From Methanobrevibacter sp. YE315 (lineage in GTDB: Archaea > Methanobacteriota > Methanobacteria > Methanobacteriales > Methanobacteriaceae): a stretch of DNA of 64,000 nucleotides. Made by a program: the position numbers and the translations under genes. Location: the NCBI RefSeq assembly GCF_001548675.1, contig NZ_CP010834.1, positions 500,001 to 564,000 on the forward strand. Direction: 5' to 3'. Under the pieces are notes generated by a model, which made no database searches, was not told where the DNA came from, and saw nothing but the letters and a program-made list of their open reading frames with translations. This document shows, piece by piece, positions 9,432-20,238 of this stretch (positions are counted from its first letter, which is position 1; the number at the start of each line of letters is the position of its first letter).

Positions 9432-11366
9432 TTAGAATTTTTCCAGGATTCTTGCATATACTACTTTTAAGTCATCATCTGATTTTTCATAAATTCTTTT
9501 TAAAATTAATTCAGGAGTACTTTTTGCAAGGAAATTCATTTTTGGTGTTCTATCAACAATCAAATTGTAATTTTCATCCAATCCTTTAGCTTCTATTCCA
9601 TCTACTCGAATATCTGTGTAGTTCATCAGTTCCCTTGCCATATGTGTAACGATTACTCCGTAGGAATTGGATTCTTTAATCATATCTATGAATGTGGATA
9701 TGATTTTGACTGCAGCATCAAGTTCGGTTATTCCTTCAAGTTCGTCCAAAAGCACTAATTTTTCGCTGTTTGTGGTGACGATTGGTATGAACACATTTAA
9801 GAAGGATTCAAATGCTCCTGCATCTAAAGACCTTTTTTTAGAGAAGTGGTAAATTTCATCTAACAGTTTTATTTTTGCACTGTCTGCACTTACTGGAAGC
9901 CCCATCTGTGCCATAATTGATATCTGGGTTAGTGTTTCAAGGAGTGTTGTTTTCCCTCCGCTGTTTGCTCCTGTTAATAGTGCAACGTTTTCGTTTTTGG
10001 TCAGTTGGTAATCAACTTTTTGAATGTAATCTTTGTCTTTTTTAAGTGCAAGTTCTAAATGCAGTGCTCCATTTAGTTTGATTTCATCACTGAATTCAGG
10101 TCTGCATAACCCGTATTCATATGCAAAACTTCCTAAACTAAATTCATAATCAAATTTGATTGTATCTTTGACTTCATCAATTGCCTTTTGCTTGATTGAA
10201 TTCAATTCTATTGCAGCACTCTTTTTAATATCAAATATGTCATTTTCTTTTTTAGATGACTGTTCAAGGGTTATTCTTTCGATTTCTGAATCATCGATTT
10301 GGATAGGGTATGTTCTTAAAAATGGGTCAAAGCTTAACCCAGTTTTTTCACGGATTATTTCTTTCCTTTTATTGATAATTTCATCAAATATTTTGCTAAT
10401 TTTTGGCGGGAAATTGTTATTTAATAAGTTAAGAATTTCATCTCCTTCAAGGTCGACTTGTTTGATTGATTTTTCTAATTCATTATCCATATCATCTTTA
10501 AGAGAATAAACAAGTTTTTCAATATCCACTTCCCTTTTATCAATGATATTTAACTCATTAATGATGGGGATTATGTCTCCAAGGACACTTTCTTTATTTC
10601 TAATCTTTTGAATCTCATGAACCCTTGAAAATAACTCTTTGTTTTGTATAAAAAAGTCGATTATTTTTTCCGGAACTATCTCATAGTCATTTTCTTCAAT
10701 ATTAATCATCACCAGGTTTGGCATTCCTTCAAAATCAAGTATTCCCTGGGAGTATACGTAAAATACTAAATCATAATTCATTATTTCTTCTTGAAGTAAT
10801 GGTGAATCGCTTGCTGTAATGATTGGATAATATTGGTTTAATCCTAAATCCATTAAATAAGAAGCATCCTCATCACTTTCAACTAAAATAGCTTTGCTCG
10901 GGTCGTATTCAGGTTTTGCTTCTTCAACCTCTTTTAAGTTTTTCATCAACCCTCTTAATTTTATAATTGGAAGTTGTGAAACGTGTTCCTTTGCATTCAT
11001 TACAAAATCAAGTTGTGAGTTGATTTTTTCAATATCCTTTGAAGGTGAAAGCAGCAGGATCCTATTTTTTGAATAAGAAGTGTTGGAATAGGATAATATT
11101 TTGTTAATGATGTCTTCATAAATCTCCATTGCCCTGTCGCTTTTTATAAACTCGTATTTTGGATTGTTTAATAGTTGATTCATGATTTCAATGGCTTTTC
11201 TCTGGCTTATGCCTTCGATATTCGCTATTCTTTCAACATCCACATCATCAACGATTTTTTGGAGTTCTTCCTCACCACCAACGCTGCTGATTATTTTTTC
11301 AGAAATCTTATCTCCAATTCCCTTAATGTTTTGCAATGTAATTTTTTCCCTTTGCATTTTTACCAA
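9432..11366 (-). CDS. MutS-family ATPase with N-terminal helix-hairpin-helix
   Basis: A 644-residue protein whose C-terminus is a MutS-type ABC ATPase: Walker A GANSGGKTT (466-474), Walker B LLDELEG (about 539-545) and a VTHMARE segment. Its N-terminal 70 residues carry two helix-hairpin-helix-like DNA-binding elements (KGIGDKISEKI and IEGISQRKAIE) rather than the mismatch-recognition domain of MutS1. This is closer to the MutS2-like proteins known from archaea, which are linked to recombination or branched DNA rather than classical mismatch repair. No Smr nuclease domain is present. It is followed by the two U32 genes on the same strand. Confidence 0.8.
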   Translation of the reverse strand: MVKMQREKITLQNIKGIGDKISEKIISSVGGEEELQKIVDDVDVERIANIEGISQRKAIEIMNQLLNNPKYEFIKSDRAMEIYEDIINKILSYSNTSYSKNRILLLSPSKDIEKINSQLDFVMNAKEHVSQLPIIKLRGLMKNLKEVEEAKPEYDPSKAILVESDEDASYLMDLGLNQYYPIITASDSPLLQEEIMNYDLVFYVYSQGILDFEGMPNLVMINIEENDYEIVPEKIIDFFIQNKELFSRVHEIQKIRNKESVLGDIIPIINELNIIDKREVDIEKLVYSLKDDMDNELEKSIKQVDLEGDEILNLLNNNFPPKISKIFDEIINKRKEIIREKTGLSFDPFLRTYPIQIDDSEIERITLEQSSKKENDIFDIKKSAAIELNSIKQKAIDEVKDTIKFDYEFSLGSFAYEYGLCRPEFSDEIKLNGALHLELALKKDKDYIQKVDYQLTKNENVALLTGANSGGKTTLLETLTQISIMAQMGLPVSADSAKIKLLDEIYHFSKKRSLDAGAFESFLNVFIPIVTTNSEKLVLLDELEGITELDAAVKIISTFIDMIKESNSYGVIVTHMARELMNYTDIRVDGIEAKGLDENYNLIVDRTPKMNFLAKSTPELILKRIYEKSDDDLKVVYARILEKF

Positions 11367-11436
11367 ACCCTTTTGTACATATAATATTTTTTTTAATATA
11401 TATTCAACATTGCCGAGAGCATTTGAAAAGTAATGT

Positions 11437-13853
11437 TTAATAGTTGGCTGTTGTATTTTTTGAACTGTATCTTTTCAATTCCTTTTCATTCACAGTTCCG
11501 TTAAGGGCGGAATTATAGATATCAATCATTCTATAGTGCTCATCATCCTTATATCTTCCATCTATTGCAAAATTAGAAAAACCAATGTTTTTTAGATGAG
11601 TTATTTCATTGATTAAGCAAAGTTCCTCATCGTTAAATATAATCAATTCCTCTCCGGAAATGCTTTTATGGATTGGATATCTCCTGTTTTTCCTGTCAAT
11701 TAAATAATTTTCATAATCCATCTTATTTTCATTTCCATATAATATCGGATATCTGGTTTTCATAAGTTCGACAGATCCTTGAACTAATATTTCAACCTTT
11801 TCGGGATATCTGCAGTTTTTGATGATGTTTTCATAATCTTTTCTAGTTAATTCGGGGGATAATGTTAAAATTTTGTAGCATTTAAGGCTGTTTATTGTTT
11901 CATTATTGGTAATATTCATTGAATATGGACTATATTCTCCATTGAAATTAGCACTCATGATTGGGAGCTTACAGTTCATTTTATTTAAAATTCCTCTTAC
12001 TTTATTCAATGCTTTAATGAAATTGTCATGAGCAATATCTGGCCATTTCCAAATCAATTCATAATCTTTTTCGTATGATATTTCGCAGGCATCTTTAATG
12101 AAGTTAATCATATAGTTAAGGTTGTATTTTCCATTGGCCAATACTAAAGAATCATTTTCGCTTGGAATTTCCAGATAAACCCTTTTTACATTTTCAAGAT
12201 GCTTTAAATGATTTAGATTATTTGTATAAAATGATAATCCACACTCATTTTCAGTTTTTTCATTTGATTCAGTTTCCAGCTCAATTCTTTTATTTTCGTG
12301 TTTATATGAGTTGATAACTTCCGCTTCCAACCTTTCAAATAAATTTCTTCTAAGTTCATTGATTTTGCTAATTGGGATGAACAAGGTTCCATCGTAGTTT
12401 ATATTAATTTGAATGATTTCATATGGGTAATTGCCGATTTTCTGAAGTTGATTTTTAATTGTTTCAGCATCAACACTTTTTTTGATAGGCTTTTCAAATG
12501 GGGCATTTCCCCTAACTTCACATTCAAATTCCTTTTTGCTGGCAAGAGTCAATCTTCCTTTCAATAGGGGGAACTTATTTTTTAAAGAAAATGTGAGTAT
12601 CAATTTGGATTTAACGAAACTGTTTCCTTTATTTTCAATTTCCTTAACTTTTTTACTTATTTTGTTTCTTTTTGTTAAGTAGACATCAGATTCATTTAAA
12701 TTAAAAGTGCTTTTTTTGTTTTGCCATACTTTTTTAACAATCAAAACTTTATTTTCACGTGTCAAGTCTTTAACGGGTTTGTTTTTACCTTTTTTGTAGT
12801 GATTTAAAGTTGTAATAAGGGGATTTTGTGAAATTTCAAAACCGTAGTCCTTATTGTTTTTTACAATTAAAAGCCCATCTCCTTTTTCGGGGATATTTTC
12901 AACTGAATCATTCAATCTAATCGCGATTTGATTTTTCCTTGATTCAATAACATGGCCGATTTTCAATCCGATGTGTCCGGCTCGCAGGCTTCTTTTCACA
13001 GAATCGTTAAATTTCCCTTCGCACAGGCCTCTGTTAAAAACAAGATTGATTTCCTCGCTTTTGGTTTCTTTCCCGCTTTTTAATTTATTCAATGCTTTGC
13101 GATAGTTGCTTATTACAATGGCCAAATATTCTTTGCTTCGCATTCTTCCTTCAATTTTAATGCAGCTAACATTTAGTTCGGATATTTCTTTTAATTGGTT
13201 AAATAAGCTTAAATCACATGGGGATAGGTAATAGTCTTCTTTATCAATGCCTTCAATTTTGTATTTTTGGCGGCATGGTTGTGCACATGTCCCTCTGTTT
13301 CCGCTTCTTCCACCCTTAAAACTGCTCATCAGGCATTGTCCGGAATAAGAGTAACATAATGCTCCATGTGCAAATATTTCAAGCTCCATGTTAGTTTTTA
13401 AGGCTTTGATTTCTTCTTTTTTCATTTCACGAGGAAGTACGACTCTTTTTATTCCTTTGCTTTCTATATAGTCAAGTTTCTTTTGGTTTTCGATTGTCAT
13501 TTGGGTTGATGCATGGATTTTCAAATTGGGCAGATGTCTGTTGATTAGCTCAACCAATCCCAAATCCTGCACTAAGACCGCATCCACTCCTATTGCATAT
13601 AGGCTTGAGAGATAATTAATCACGTCTTCAAGCTCATCTTCTTTTATTAATGTGTTTACAGTAACGTAAACCTTGACATTATGCATGTGGGCAATGTTTA
13701 CTGCATCGTTTATTTCATCTAATGTGAAGTTTTCAGCGAACTTGCGCGCACCATAGTCTTTACCGGATAAGTAAACAGAACTGGCACCTGCATTTATTGC
13801 AACTTTTAAATAATCCATTGACCCAACAGGTGCAAGCAATTCAGGAATTCTCA
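11437..13853 (-). CDS. U32 family peptidase-like protein, downstream copy
   Basis: An 805-residue member of peptidase family U32 (start codon ends at 13854). The family signature lies at residues 159-174, from EIFAHGALC to SGQC, followed by GGRSGNRGTCAQPC. C167, C174, C190 and C194 are candidates for an iron-sulfur or metal site. The N-terminal 300 residues form the conserved TIM-barrel-like U32 domain and the C-terminal part matches the long U32 subfamily. Characterised relatives such as RlhA and TrhP hydroxylate RNA, so a tRNA or rRNA modification role is as plausible as proteolysis. It overlaps the upstream paralog by one base (TAATG), implying translational coupling. Confidence 0.85.
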
Positions 13854-16355
13854 TTATTTGTCCTCGTGCAATCTACCTTCAATATAATTACCTTTGTTGA
13901 CATAGGATTGTGAGAAATCCATAATTTGGTATTTATATTTGGTTAGTTCATCTTGATCTTTATTTTTAAGGCTTTCATTATAAATGGATAAGATTTGTGT
14001 TGTATATTGCTCATTAGAATATCTGCAATCAAGAATTAGTGAATCAAGCCCCAATTCCTTAATTTCATTCATTTCTTCAATTAGGCATAAGCAATCCTTA
14101 TTGATAATGTGGCTTTGCCGATTGTAGTCGAAAAATATTTTATATTTGAATTTCTTCCTTTTTTTATCTTCTAGAATGGCATAATCCGCATCGTTTGAAA
14201 TGATGAAGTCCTTTCCATCATTCAAGTTGGTGAAATCATCTTTACTTACAATAACTTCCAAGTTTCCATTAACAATCATTTCCAAATCTATGTTCCGGTC
14301 GTGGTTTCTTTTGACCAATTCTTTTATTTCGGCTCCTGAAAGTTCAGAGGATACTATCAATGACTTAAATCCGGATGCATTCAAATCACGCACGCAAAAA
14401 CTGTTCCAAACATTCAGATTATGATTTCCATAAATTGAACAATCGAATATTTCTGCCATTCCGGGGAAATCCCCCATTACTGAGATGATAATCCCTTCGT
14501 TTTCAAGCTCTTTAATTATTTCATTGCATTTAAGAGCATCCTCTTCAGAGATAAATGATGATAAGACCCAAACAAACTCTGTTGGGGCGGCCATTAAGCT
14601 ACCTTTCTTCAAGGTCTCTTTGATGTTTTCAAAATAATCATCAGGGTTGTTATAATGGCAGTTACCATCAAAGTATATACGTTTCAAGTCAAAACCTGAA
14701 GCTGACTTGATTTGAGAAATGTCATCAATGAATATTGATAGTTTAGGAGTCTTTTTCTTGATTTTTCCTTCATTATTTTCATAATCTTCGAAAAATTTGG
14801 TCAAATCCTTGCGAACGGCTTTAACAGCTTTTTTGGTTGGTGTGTAATGCTTTAATAACAAGTCCGTTGCAGTATCAAGGATTTCGCGCCTAATTTGGTT
14901 AATCTCACCAATCGGTATGAAAATATCATTAGGCATATTGTTGAAACGGATATTGTCAATGTAGAATGGTGTTCCTCCGGTCTTTTTAAGCTGCTTTTCA
15001 ATAATTTCCTCAGTTACAGGTTTATTTTTAGCTTTTTCGAATTTATCCAGAGTTTTATGTCTGAAATTAACTAATTCTCCATCAACATGATATTCGACTT
15101 TTGTAAACAGGTTCAGGTTTTCATCCCATGTTAGAGATAAATTGATTCCAACATTGTTTTTAATTGTTTCTTTTTCAAATTGTTTGAGATAATCGTGAGT
15201 GGATTTGGAATAGCTGATGAATACTTCGGTTCCAACTTTAACAAGGCGAGTAGTGTCTATGATGATTTCATTTTCATCCTGTTTGATGATGTTTTCCAGA
15301 TAGATTCCTTTGATTTTGCCGTTGTATTTGAATGCAATTCCGTCTCCAGGTTCTAAAATAACAGGAATCTCCTTGTTTTTAATTTCAATTGTAACTTTTG
15401 TATCCTCTATGTTGGTTATGTCTCCGATGTACAGTCCTTCATGGCCTGAATGGCCCCTTCCCATTACCTCACCAGGTTTGTCACCCATCATGTATCCGTC
15501 GGTGAATTGCCTGTTAAAGACAAGGTGGAGCTCTTTTTTATAATCGCCTTCATTTCCATCAATCAGATTTCTGTAACTGTTCACGATAGTTCCGATATAG
15601 TCTCCTGATTTCATTCTGCCTTCAAGTTTAAGAGATTTCACTCCAGCATCTGAAATTTCAGTTAAATGATTGTATGTTGCAAGGTCATGGGTTGAAAGAA
15701 GGTATCCGTTTCCTATATTGTATCCTCTGTATTTTAGACGGTATTCCCTTCGGCAAGGTTGTGCACAAGCTCCCCTATTTCCGCTTCTTCCGCTATTGTA
15801 TGATGACATGTAGCATTTTCCACTGACGCAGTAGCATAATGCGCCATGACCGAATACTTCAATGTCCATGTCGATGTTGTCTTTTTTAAGTTGCTCGTAG
15901 GTTTCTCTTATTTGGCGGATATTGACTTCCCTTGGAAGCACTATTCGTTTTATATTGTTTTTTGAAGCCCATTTGATTGAGGAATAATTGTTCAATCCCA
16001 TCTGTGTTGATGCATGAACTTCCAAGTCTGGAATGAAGGTCTTCAAAAGCCAGATCAATCCGAAATCCTGTACGATGACTGCATCCACGCCTATTTTATA
16101 TAATTCAAATAAGTATTTTAAAACGTCAACAATTTCGAAATTATTGATTAGTGTATTGACGGTCACATGGACCTTAGCGCCATTTAGATGAGCATAGTTA
16201 ACCGCTTTTTTTATTTCTTCCATTGTGAAGTTTTTGGCATATGCTCTTGCACCATAATTTTGCCCAGCAATATAGACTGCATCAGCACCAGCATTAACAG
16301 CAATAACCAATACATCATATGAGCCTGCCGGAGCCAATAATTCTTCTAAAACCAT
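13854..16355 (-). CDS. U32 family peptidase-like protein, upstream copy
   Basis: An 833-residue U32-family protein, the first of a coupled tandem pair. It shares the domain plan of its neighbour: signature EVFGHGALC to SGKC (166-181), then SGRSGNRGACAQPC, giving cysteines at 174, 176, 181, 197 and 201. It has one more Cys within the signature than its paralog. The two proteins align from the first residues (LLAPxGS near 6-12), so they arose by tandem duplication. As for the partner, a role in prephenate-dependent RNA hydroxylation is possible from the family, while peptidase activity is the historical label. Confidence 0.85.
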   Translation of the reverse strand: MVLEELLAPAGSYDVLVIAVNAGADAVYIAGQNYGARAYAKNFTMEEIKKAVNYAHLNGAKVHVTVNTLINNFEIVDVLKYLFELYKIGVDAVIVQDFGLIWLLKTFIPDLEVHASTQMGLNNYSSIKWASKNNIKRIVLPREVNIRQIRETYEQLKKDNIDMDIEVFGHGALCYCVSGKCYMSSYNSGRSGNRGACAQPCRREYRLKYRGYNIGNGYLLSTHDLATYNHLTEISDAGVKSLKLEGRMKSGDYIGTIVNSYRNLIDGNEGDYKKELHLVFNRQFTDGYMMGDKPGEVMGRGHSGHEGLYIGDITNIEDTKVTIEIKNKEIPVILEPGDGIAFKYNGKIKGIYLENIIKQDENEIIIDTTRLVKVGTEVFISYSKSTHDYLKQFEKETIKNNVGINLSLTWDENLNLFTKVEYHVDGELVNFRHKTLDKFEKAKNKPVTEEIIEKQLKKTGGTPFYIDNIRFNNMPNDIFIPIGEINQIRREILDTATDLLLKHYTPTKKAVKAVRKDLTKFFEDYENNEGKIKKKTPKLSIFIDDISQIKSASGFDLKRIYFDGNCHYNNPDDYFENIKETLKKGSLMAAPTEFVWVLSSFISEEDALKCNEIIKELENEGIIISVMGDFPGMAEIFDCSIYGNHNLNVWNSFCVRDLNASGFKSLIVSSELSGAEIKELVKRNHDRNIDLEMIVNGNLEVIVSKDDFTNLNDGKDFIISNDADYAILEDKKRKKFKYKIFFDYNRQSHIINKDCLCLIEEMNEIKELGLDSLILDCRYSNEQYTTQILSIYNESLKNKDQDELTKYKYQIMDFSQSYVNKGNYIEGRLHEDK

Positions 16356-16547
16356 ATTATTTTTACACCTTGACTGATTTATTCATTTAATTTTATGTTT
16401 TTTGTATTATTTAAAAATGATTAATTATCTTTTTTAAATTATTTTTTAATTATAATCACATCAATTTTTTATTATTGGAGCAATTTTTACTTTATTTGAT
16501 GTATAGAGACATAAAGCTTTTTAAATAATGATTTTAAAGATATACAA
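16356..16547. other. AT-rich intergenic region between divergent genes
   Basis: About 190 bases with runs of T and A. It must contain the promoter of the U32 operon (leftward) and perhaps that of the DUF3800 gene (rightward). A TTTAAATAATG stretch near 16520 is TATA-like. No palindrome or RNA is obvious. Confidence 0.25.
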
Positions 16548-17147
16548 TTGATAAATTATATTTTTATTGATGAAAGTGGAGATTTGGGAAAACATTCTAA
16601 ATATTTTATCATGGCCTCTGTAGTAACAAAAGAACCTATTAAATTCAGAAGAGTTATTAACAAAACAAATAGGATTTTCAGAAAACAAATTTCTAAATCT
16701 AATGAAATTAAGGGGACTACAACTCCAAATAATATTATTAAAAATATTTTTAAAAAATTAAAAAACATTGATTATGAGGTTTATATAATTTGTTTTAATA
16801 AAAAAAATAAAAATAAACTAAAATTTAAAGATAATAATGAGTTATATGATTTGATTGCTTTTGAATTAGCAAAAATCATTCCTATTAATTCTCCAACTTC
16901 CATTGTCATTGATAAATCCAAATCAAAGAAAAAAGATATATTCAGATTCAATTCTCAATTTAAATATAATCTGAATAACTATGAAAATTACCCAATTGAA
17001 GTAAGTCATCTGTCTTCTTTGCATAATAAAGAATTACAAATTGCTGATTTAATTGCATGGTCATATTTTCAAAGTATTGAACATAATGATTTTGATTTCA
17101 TTAAATTAATAAAAAATAAGATAATAAAAGAAGCATTTAAAGATTGA
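16548..17147 (+). CDS. DUF3800 domain-containing protein
   Basis: A 199-residue protein that opens with YIFIDESGDLG, the diagnostic DUF3800 N-terminus, and ends with an ELQIADLIAWS segment typical of the family. DUF3800 proteins carry conserved acidic residues in an RNase H-like arrangement and are frequent in accessory and mobile-element-associated regions; activity is not firmly established. The only in-frame start is TTG and no Shine-Dalgarno is visible, so the exact start is uncertain. The gene is rich in A and Lys/Asn codons and poorer in GC than its neighbours, which with its isolation between housekeeping genes suggests acquisition. Confidence 0.75.
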   Translation: MINYIFIDESGDLGKHSKYFIMASVVTKEPIKFRRVINKTNRIFRKQISKSNEIKGTTTPNNIIKNIFKKLKNIDYEVYIICFNKKNKNKLKFKDNNELYDLIAFELAKIIPINSPTSIVIDKSKSKKKDIFRFNSQFKYNLNNYENYPIEVSHLSSLHNKELQIADLIAWSYFQSIEHNDFDFIKLIKNKIIKEAFKD

Positions 17148-17151
17148 AGAA

Positions 17152-17198
17152 CCCATACAACGATTTACTCGCCCCTCATCAGGACGATGTTATATGGG
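17152..17198 (+). other. Inverted-repeat element after the DUF3800 gene
   Basis: CCCATA (17152-17157) pairs with TATGGG (17193-17198), and AAC/GTT just inside can extend the stem. The 35-base interior is more GC-rich than the surroundings and contains GCCCCTCATCAGGACG. It stands out from the AT-rich flanks and could be a structured 3-prime element or a relic of the event that brought in the DUF3800 gene. Confidence 0.3.
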
Positions 17199-17380
17199 AT
17201 ATGTTTACCTTACAAATCTTATGTTCGTTATTTATGTTTGAATAGTATATAAATGTTTTGTTTTCATTTTTATTGAGTTTAAGTAAATATTTTCGGATAA
17301 TAACAATTTTTTAGCAGTAAATAAATATTAATTTGTCCATTACACTATATTTAAATAAAATTTCATTCAAATAAAAATTC

Positions 17381-17959
17381 ATGTATATAGTATTTGAAGG
17401 AATCGACGGTGCTGGAAAATCAACTCAGATTAGAATGTTAAAGGAATGGTTAGAAGCTAACGGATTTAGAGTTGAAACATTAGTGGAACCAACTGATTCG
17501 GAAGTTGGAAAACTGATTAGGAAAATATTAGAATGGCCAGATGCTCAAACAGATGATGTTCAAAGAATTTTAGCCCTTCTTTTTGCAGCGGATAGGATGC
17601 TGATTATGGATAAATTGGAAGATGAATCAAAAATAATTATTTCAGACAGGTCATTTATTTCATCTCTCGCATATCAGGAACCTAGGGAATGGGTTGAAGT
17701 TTTAAACAAGTATGCTAAAAAACCAGATCTGTTGATTTTATTGGATTTGGATGTTAAAAAATCCGTAGGAAGAACCTCAGGCAAAGATACATTTGAAAAT
17801 GAGAAATTTTTAACTGGGGTAAAGGCCAATTATTTAAAAATAGCTGAAAATTACACACATGAGATTATCGATGCAAATAATGGTGTAAATAAGGTTTCTT
17901 CAGATATTAAAAAGGCTGTAGCACCATATCTTGGAATATGTCCTGATTGCATACAATAA
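17381..17959 (+). CDS. tmk: Thymidylate (dTMP) kinase
   Basis: A 192-residue dTMP kinase that makes dTDP from dTMP and ATP for DNA precursor synthesis. The P-loop GIDGAGKS lies at residues 7-14 and is followed by the EPTDSEVGKLIR segment where nucleotide kinases of this family bind dTMP; the DRSFISSLAYQ motif matches the conserved DR(Y/F) site. Length is slightly short for the family but complete. The ATG has no strong Shine-Dalgarno and may sit on a short leader. It is a single gene, convergent with the MCM-tyrS run. Confidence 0.9.
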   Translation: MYIVFEGIDGAGKSTQIRMLKEWLEANGFRVETLVEPTDSEVGKLIRKILEWPDAQTDDVQRILALLFAADRMLIMDKLEDESKIIISDRSFISSLAYQEPREWVEVLNKYAKKPDLLILLDLDVKKSVGRTSGKDTFENEKFLTGVKANYLKIAENYTHEIIDANNGVNKVSSDIKKAVAPYLGICPDCIQ

Positions 17960-17969
17960 TAAAAAAATA

Positions 17970-17991
17970 AAGGAAAATTATCTTTTTCCTT
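17970..17991. terminator. Hairpin at convergent gene ends
   Basis: AAGGAAAA (17970-17977) pairs with TTTTCCTT (17984-17991) across a six-base loop. It spans the junction between thymidylate kinase and the small gene on the other strand, and may serve as a bidirectional transcript end. No experimental support; structure only. Confidence 0.4.
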
Positions 17992-18190
17992 CTAATTCTT
18001 CTAATCTTTCACGGATCGCATTTTCTAAAAATTCTCTTGCTTTTACAAGCTCATCATATTCTCCGATTAGTTTTGGCCCCCATTCGGTTTGTTCCAATTT
18101 CACATCGAATTTTTCATAAGCATGGGCAAGCATTTGTTCACCAACACCGTTTGGTAAACCCATTTCAAATTCTTCTTTTTCTTCAACCAT
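17978..18190 (-). CDS. Small acidic protein, function unknown
   Basis: A 70-residue acidic protein I do not recognise. It begins MVEEKEEFEMGLPNG and ends in a charged helix (about 45-70). Its ATG directly follows the stop codon of tyrS (TAAATG), with GGAGG seven bases upstream inside the tyrS coding end, so it is almost certainly co-translated with tyrosyl-tRNA synthetase. No zinc, membrane or nucleotide-binding motif is visible. Coupling and strong Shine-Dalgarno make it a real gene. Confidence 0.7.
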   Translation of the reverse strand: MVEEKEEFEMGLPNGVGEQMLAHAYEKFDVKLEQTEWGPKLIGEYDELVKAREFLENAIRERLEELEGKR

Positions 18191-19153
18191 TTAATTTTCC
18201 TCCATGTATTCTCTTACCGGAGCAAAGAATTCAATTAAGAAATCTTTTATTCCATTTTTTAAATCCATTGGGTGTAAATTACCTTCACTAAAGTCTTTAA
18301 TTAACTCATCATGAGTAAGTTCGATGTCTCCACCGAATTTTTCAGGTCTTTTGATAAGTAAAGTATCTTGATTTGGGAAAACAAAGGTTTCTGCAATCTC
18401 AATCATAGGATTTCCTTCAACTTCTCCTTGAGGACAGAAACTTTTCTTGATTTTTTTGGTAATCACTTCAACTGAATCATCAACTGCAATGTAGTTTCCT
18501 TTGCTTGAAGACATTTTCGCATCACCGTCAAGACCATGCAACAATGGGGTGTGAATGCAGACAGGAACATTTTCGCCGATTTTTTCCAAATTTTCACGTG
18601 CCAACATTTGAATTTTTCTTTGTTCCATTCCTCCAAGTGCAACATCTACATTTAAAGCAGCCATATCTACAGTCTGCATAATTGGATAAAGTACACTGGC
18701 CACTTTTGGATTGTCATCTGCACGACTTACTTGATCCATACTTCTTCTGGCTCTTTTTAATGTAGTCATGGTAGCTAATTGATAAACTTTGTCAGTATAA
18801 TCAGGTTCTAACTGGAATGATGAACCCAAAACATATTCGGTTGTTTCATCAAGGCCAAGAGCCTGGAAACATCTTTTGTTGTATTCAGCAGTTTCAGCAA
18901 TTTCTTCAATAGTTCCTTTTCCATTTAAAAATGCATGATAGTCTGCTAATAGGATTTTAATTTTAAAACCTAATTTCTGCAGTTGTTTTAATTTTTGCAC
19001 GGTTACAGCATGTCCTAAATGGATTTTTCCAGAAGGTTCATAACCGGTATAAGCTATAGGTCCGTCTTTTGCAAGAACATCTTTCAATTCTTCGGTGTCT
19101 ATAACTTCAAGGGTTCCTTCTTCGATTAATTGAATTTTCTCTTCAATATTCAT
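18191..19153 (-). CDS. tyrS: Tyrosyl-tRNA synthetase
   Basis: A 320-residue class I synthetase that charges tRNA-Tyr. The HIGH motif is HLGH (45-48) after GYEPSG, and the KMSKS loop is KMSSS (213-217). The archaeal/eukaryal type is short because it lacks the bacterial S4-like C-terminal domain, and this length fits. It lies in a minus-strand run with aIF2-beta and NMD3, all translation genes, and is directly followed by a coupled small gene. Confidence 0.93.
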   Translation of the reverse strand: MNIEEKIQLIEEGTLEVIDTEELKDVLAKDGPIAYTGYEPSGKIHLGHAVTVQKLKQLQKLGFKIKILLADYHAFLNGKGTIEEIAETAEYNKRCFQALGLDETTEYVLGSSFQLEPDYTDKVYQLATMTTLKRARRSMDQVSRADDNPKVASVLYPIMQTVDMAALNVDVALGGMEQRKIQMLARENLEKIGENVPVCIHTPLLHGLDGDAKMSSSKGNYIAVDDSVEVITKKIKKSFCPQGEVEGNPMIEIAETFVFPNQDTLLIKRPEKFGGDIELTHDELIKDFSEGNLHPMDLKNGIKDFLIEFFAPVREYMEEN

Positions 19154-19161
19154 TTTATCAC

Positions 19162-20205
19162 TTAGTTTAGTAAATATGTGTAATAATCAATTTGTATAAT
19201 CTTAACTTCATCGCCAACATTATAGCTGGAATATTCATCTTTCATTTCCAAATCAACAGCAGAATAATCAACAGGGTCCAATATTTGAATTATTTGTGGA
19301 GATTTCGAAATAACTGTTGTTGTTTCTATTTCGTTTGCTTTTTTAACAAGTTCAATATCCCCCATATTTTTTAATGGGATGTGATGCTGTTTGTTTGTTT
19401 TAATATCCACTCCAACAACCCTATTTTTATCAATGCCTTTCACTTGAATTAGTTTATCTTCATATTTGATGATGTCCTCTTTTTCGAATTCGGGGATTCT
19501 AACTGAAATCCAAATTCTGTAAAGTCCTTTGCCGGTGGATTTGTCTTCACTAATGAGTCTTGGAGATTCCTTGATGATTCCTCCAAAGTTTTCTTTCAAG
19601 GCTTCCGCAACTTTCCTGCCGCTTTTTAAAGATCCGATATAATAATCGTATCCTTCCTTAAGTTTGGCAATTTGGGGACAATATGCCAGTTTATCACTTT
19701 TTGATTGTTTTATTAGGGTTTTTTCAACAATTTCATCAGCTTTTGCATATTCTTCGGCTTTTATTTCTCTTTTATCTGCTCTAAATTGAATCACGGACTC
19801 ATAATAACCTGATTGTAATTTGCTGCATGTAGGACAAACTGTTTTAAGGATTTTGACTTCGCTTTCATGAGTTTCTTCGATTTGTGTCCCTTCAACTTCG
19901 CCGATTACTTCAACATAACATTCAGCTATTGTTCCCTTCATTTGGTCGATTTCAAGGTTGATGATTTCGTTTGTCACTTCATCAGCTATTTTTATGTTTC
20001 TTTCGAGTGCTCTGTAAATGATTTCTTCTTCAGGGATGTTTTCTTCGCTCCATTTTCCCTCTTCGAGTTTGCTGTTGCAATGGCTGCAGATTTGAACTTC
20101 AATTCTTTTAGGCAGTTCAATCATCTGGAAATCTTTTAAAAAGCAGTCTATGCAAATGTTTCCAACCATCTTTTTATCAGTACTTCCACACTCAGGACAA
20201 AACAT
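19162..20205 (-). CDS. NMD3-like ribosomal export/biogenesis protein
   Basis: A 347-residue archaeal NMD3 homolog. The N-terminus has paired zinc-binding motifs: CPEC with a later CIDC, CSHC near residue 39, and CPTC with YYE near residue 135. In eukaryotes NMD3 escorts the 60S subunit out of the nucleus; archaea have no nucleus, so the protein presumably acts in large-subunit assembly or recycling. The C-terminal OB- and SH3-like parts are present by length. It sits eight bases upstream of tyrS on the same strand. Confidence 0.88.
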   Translation of the reverse strand: MFCPECGSTDKKMVGNICIDCFLKDFQMIELPKRIEVQICSHCNSKLEEGKWSEENIPEEEIIYRALERNIKIADEVTNEIINLEIDQMKGTIAECYVEVIGEVEGTQIEETHESEVKILKTVCPTCSKLQSGYYESVIQFRADKREIKAEEYAKADEIVEKTLIKQSKSDKLAYCPQIAKLKEGYDYYIGSLKSGRKVAEALKENFGGIIKESPRLISEDKSTGKGLYRIWISVRIPEFEKEDIIKYEDKLIQVKGIDKNRVVGVDIKTNKQHHIPLKNMGDIELVKKANEIETTTVISKSPQIIQILDPVDYSAVDLEMKDEYSSYNVGDEVKIIQIDYYTYLLN

Positions 20206-20238
20206 AGTATCAATAAAAATAAGTAAAAAAAGGTAAAA

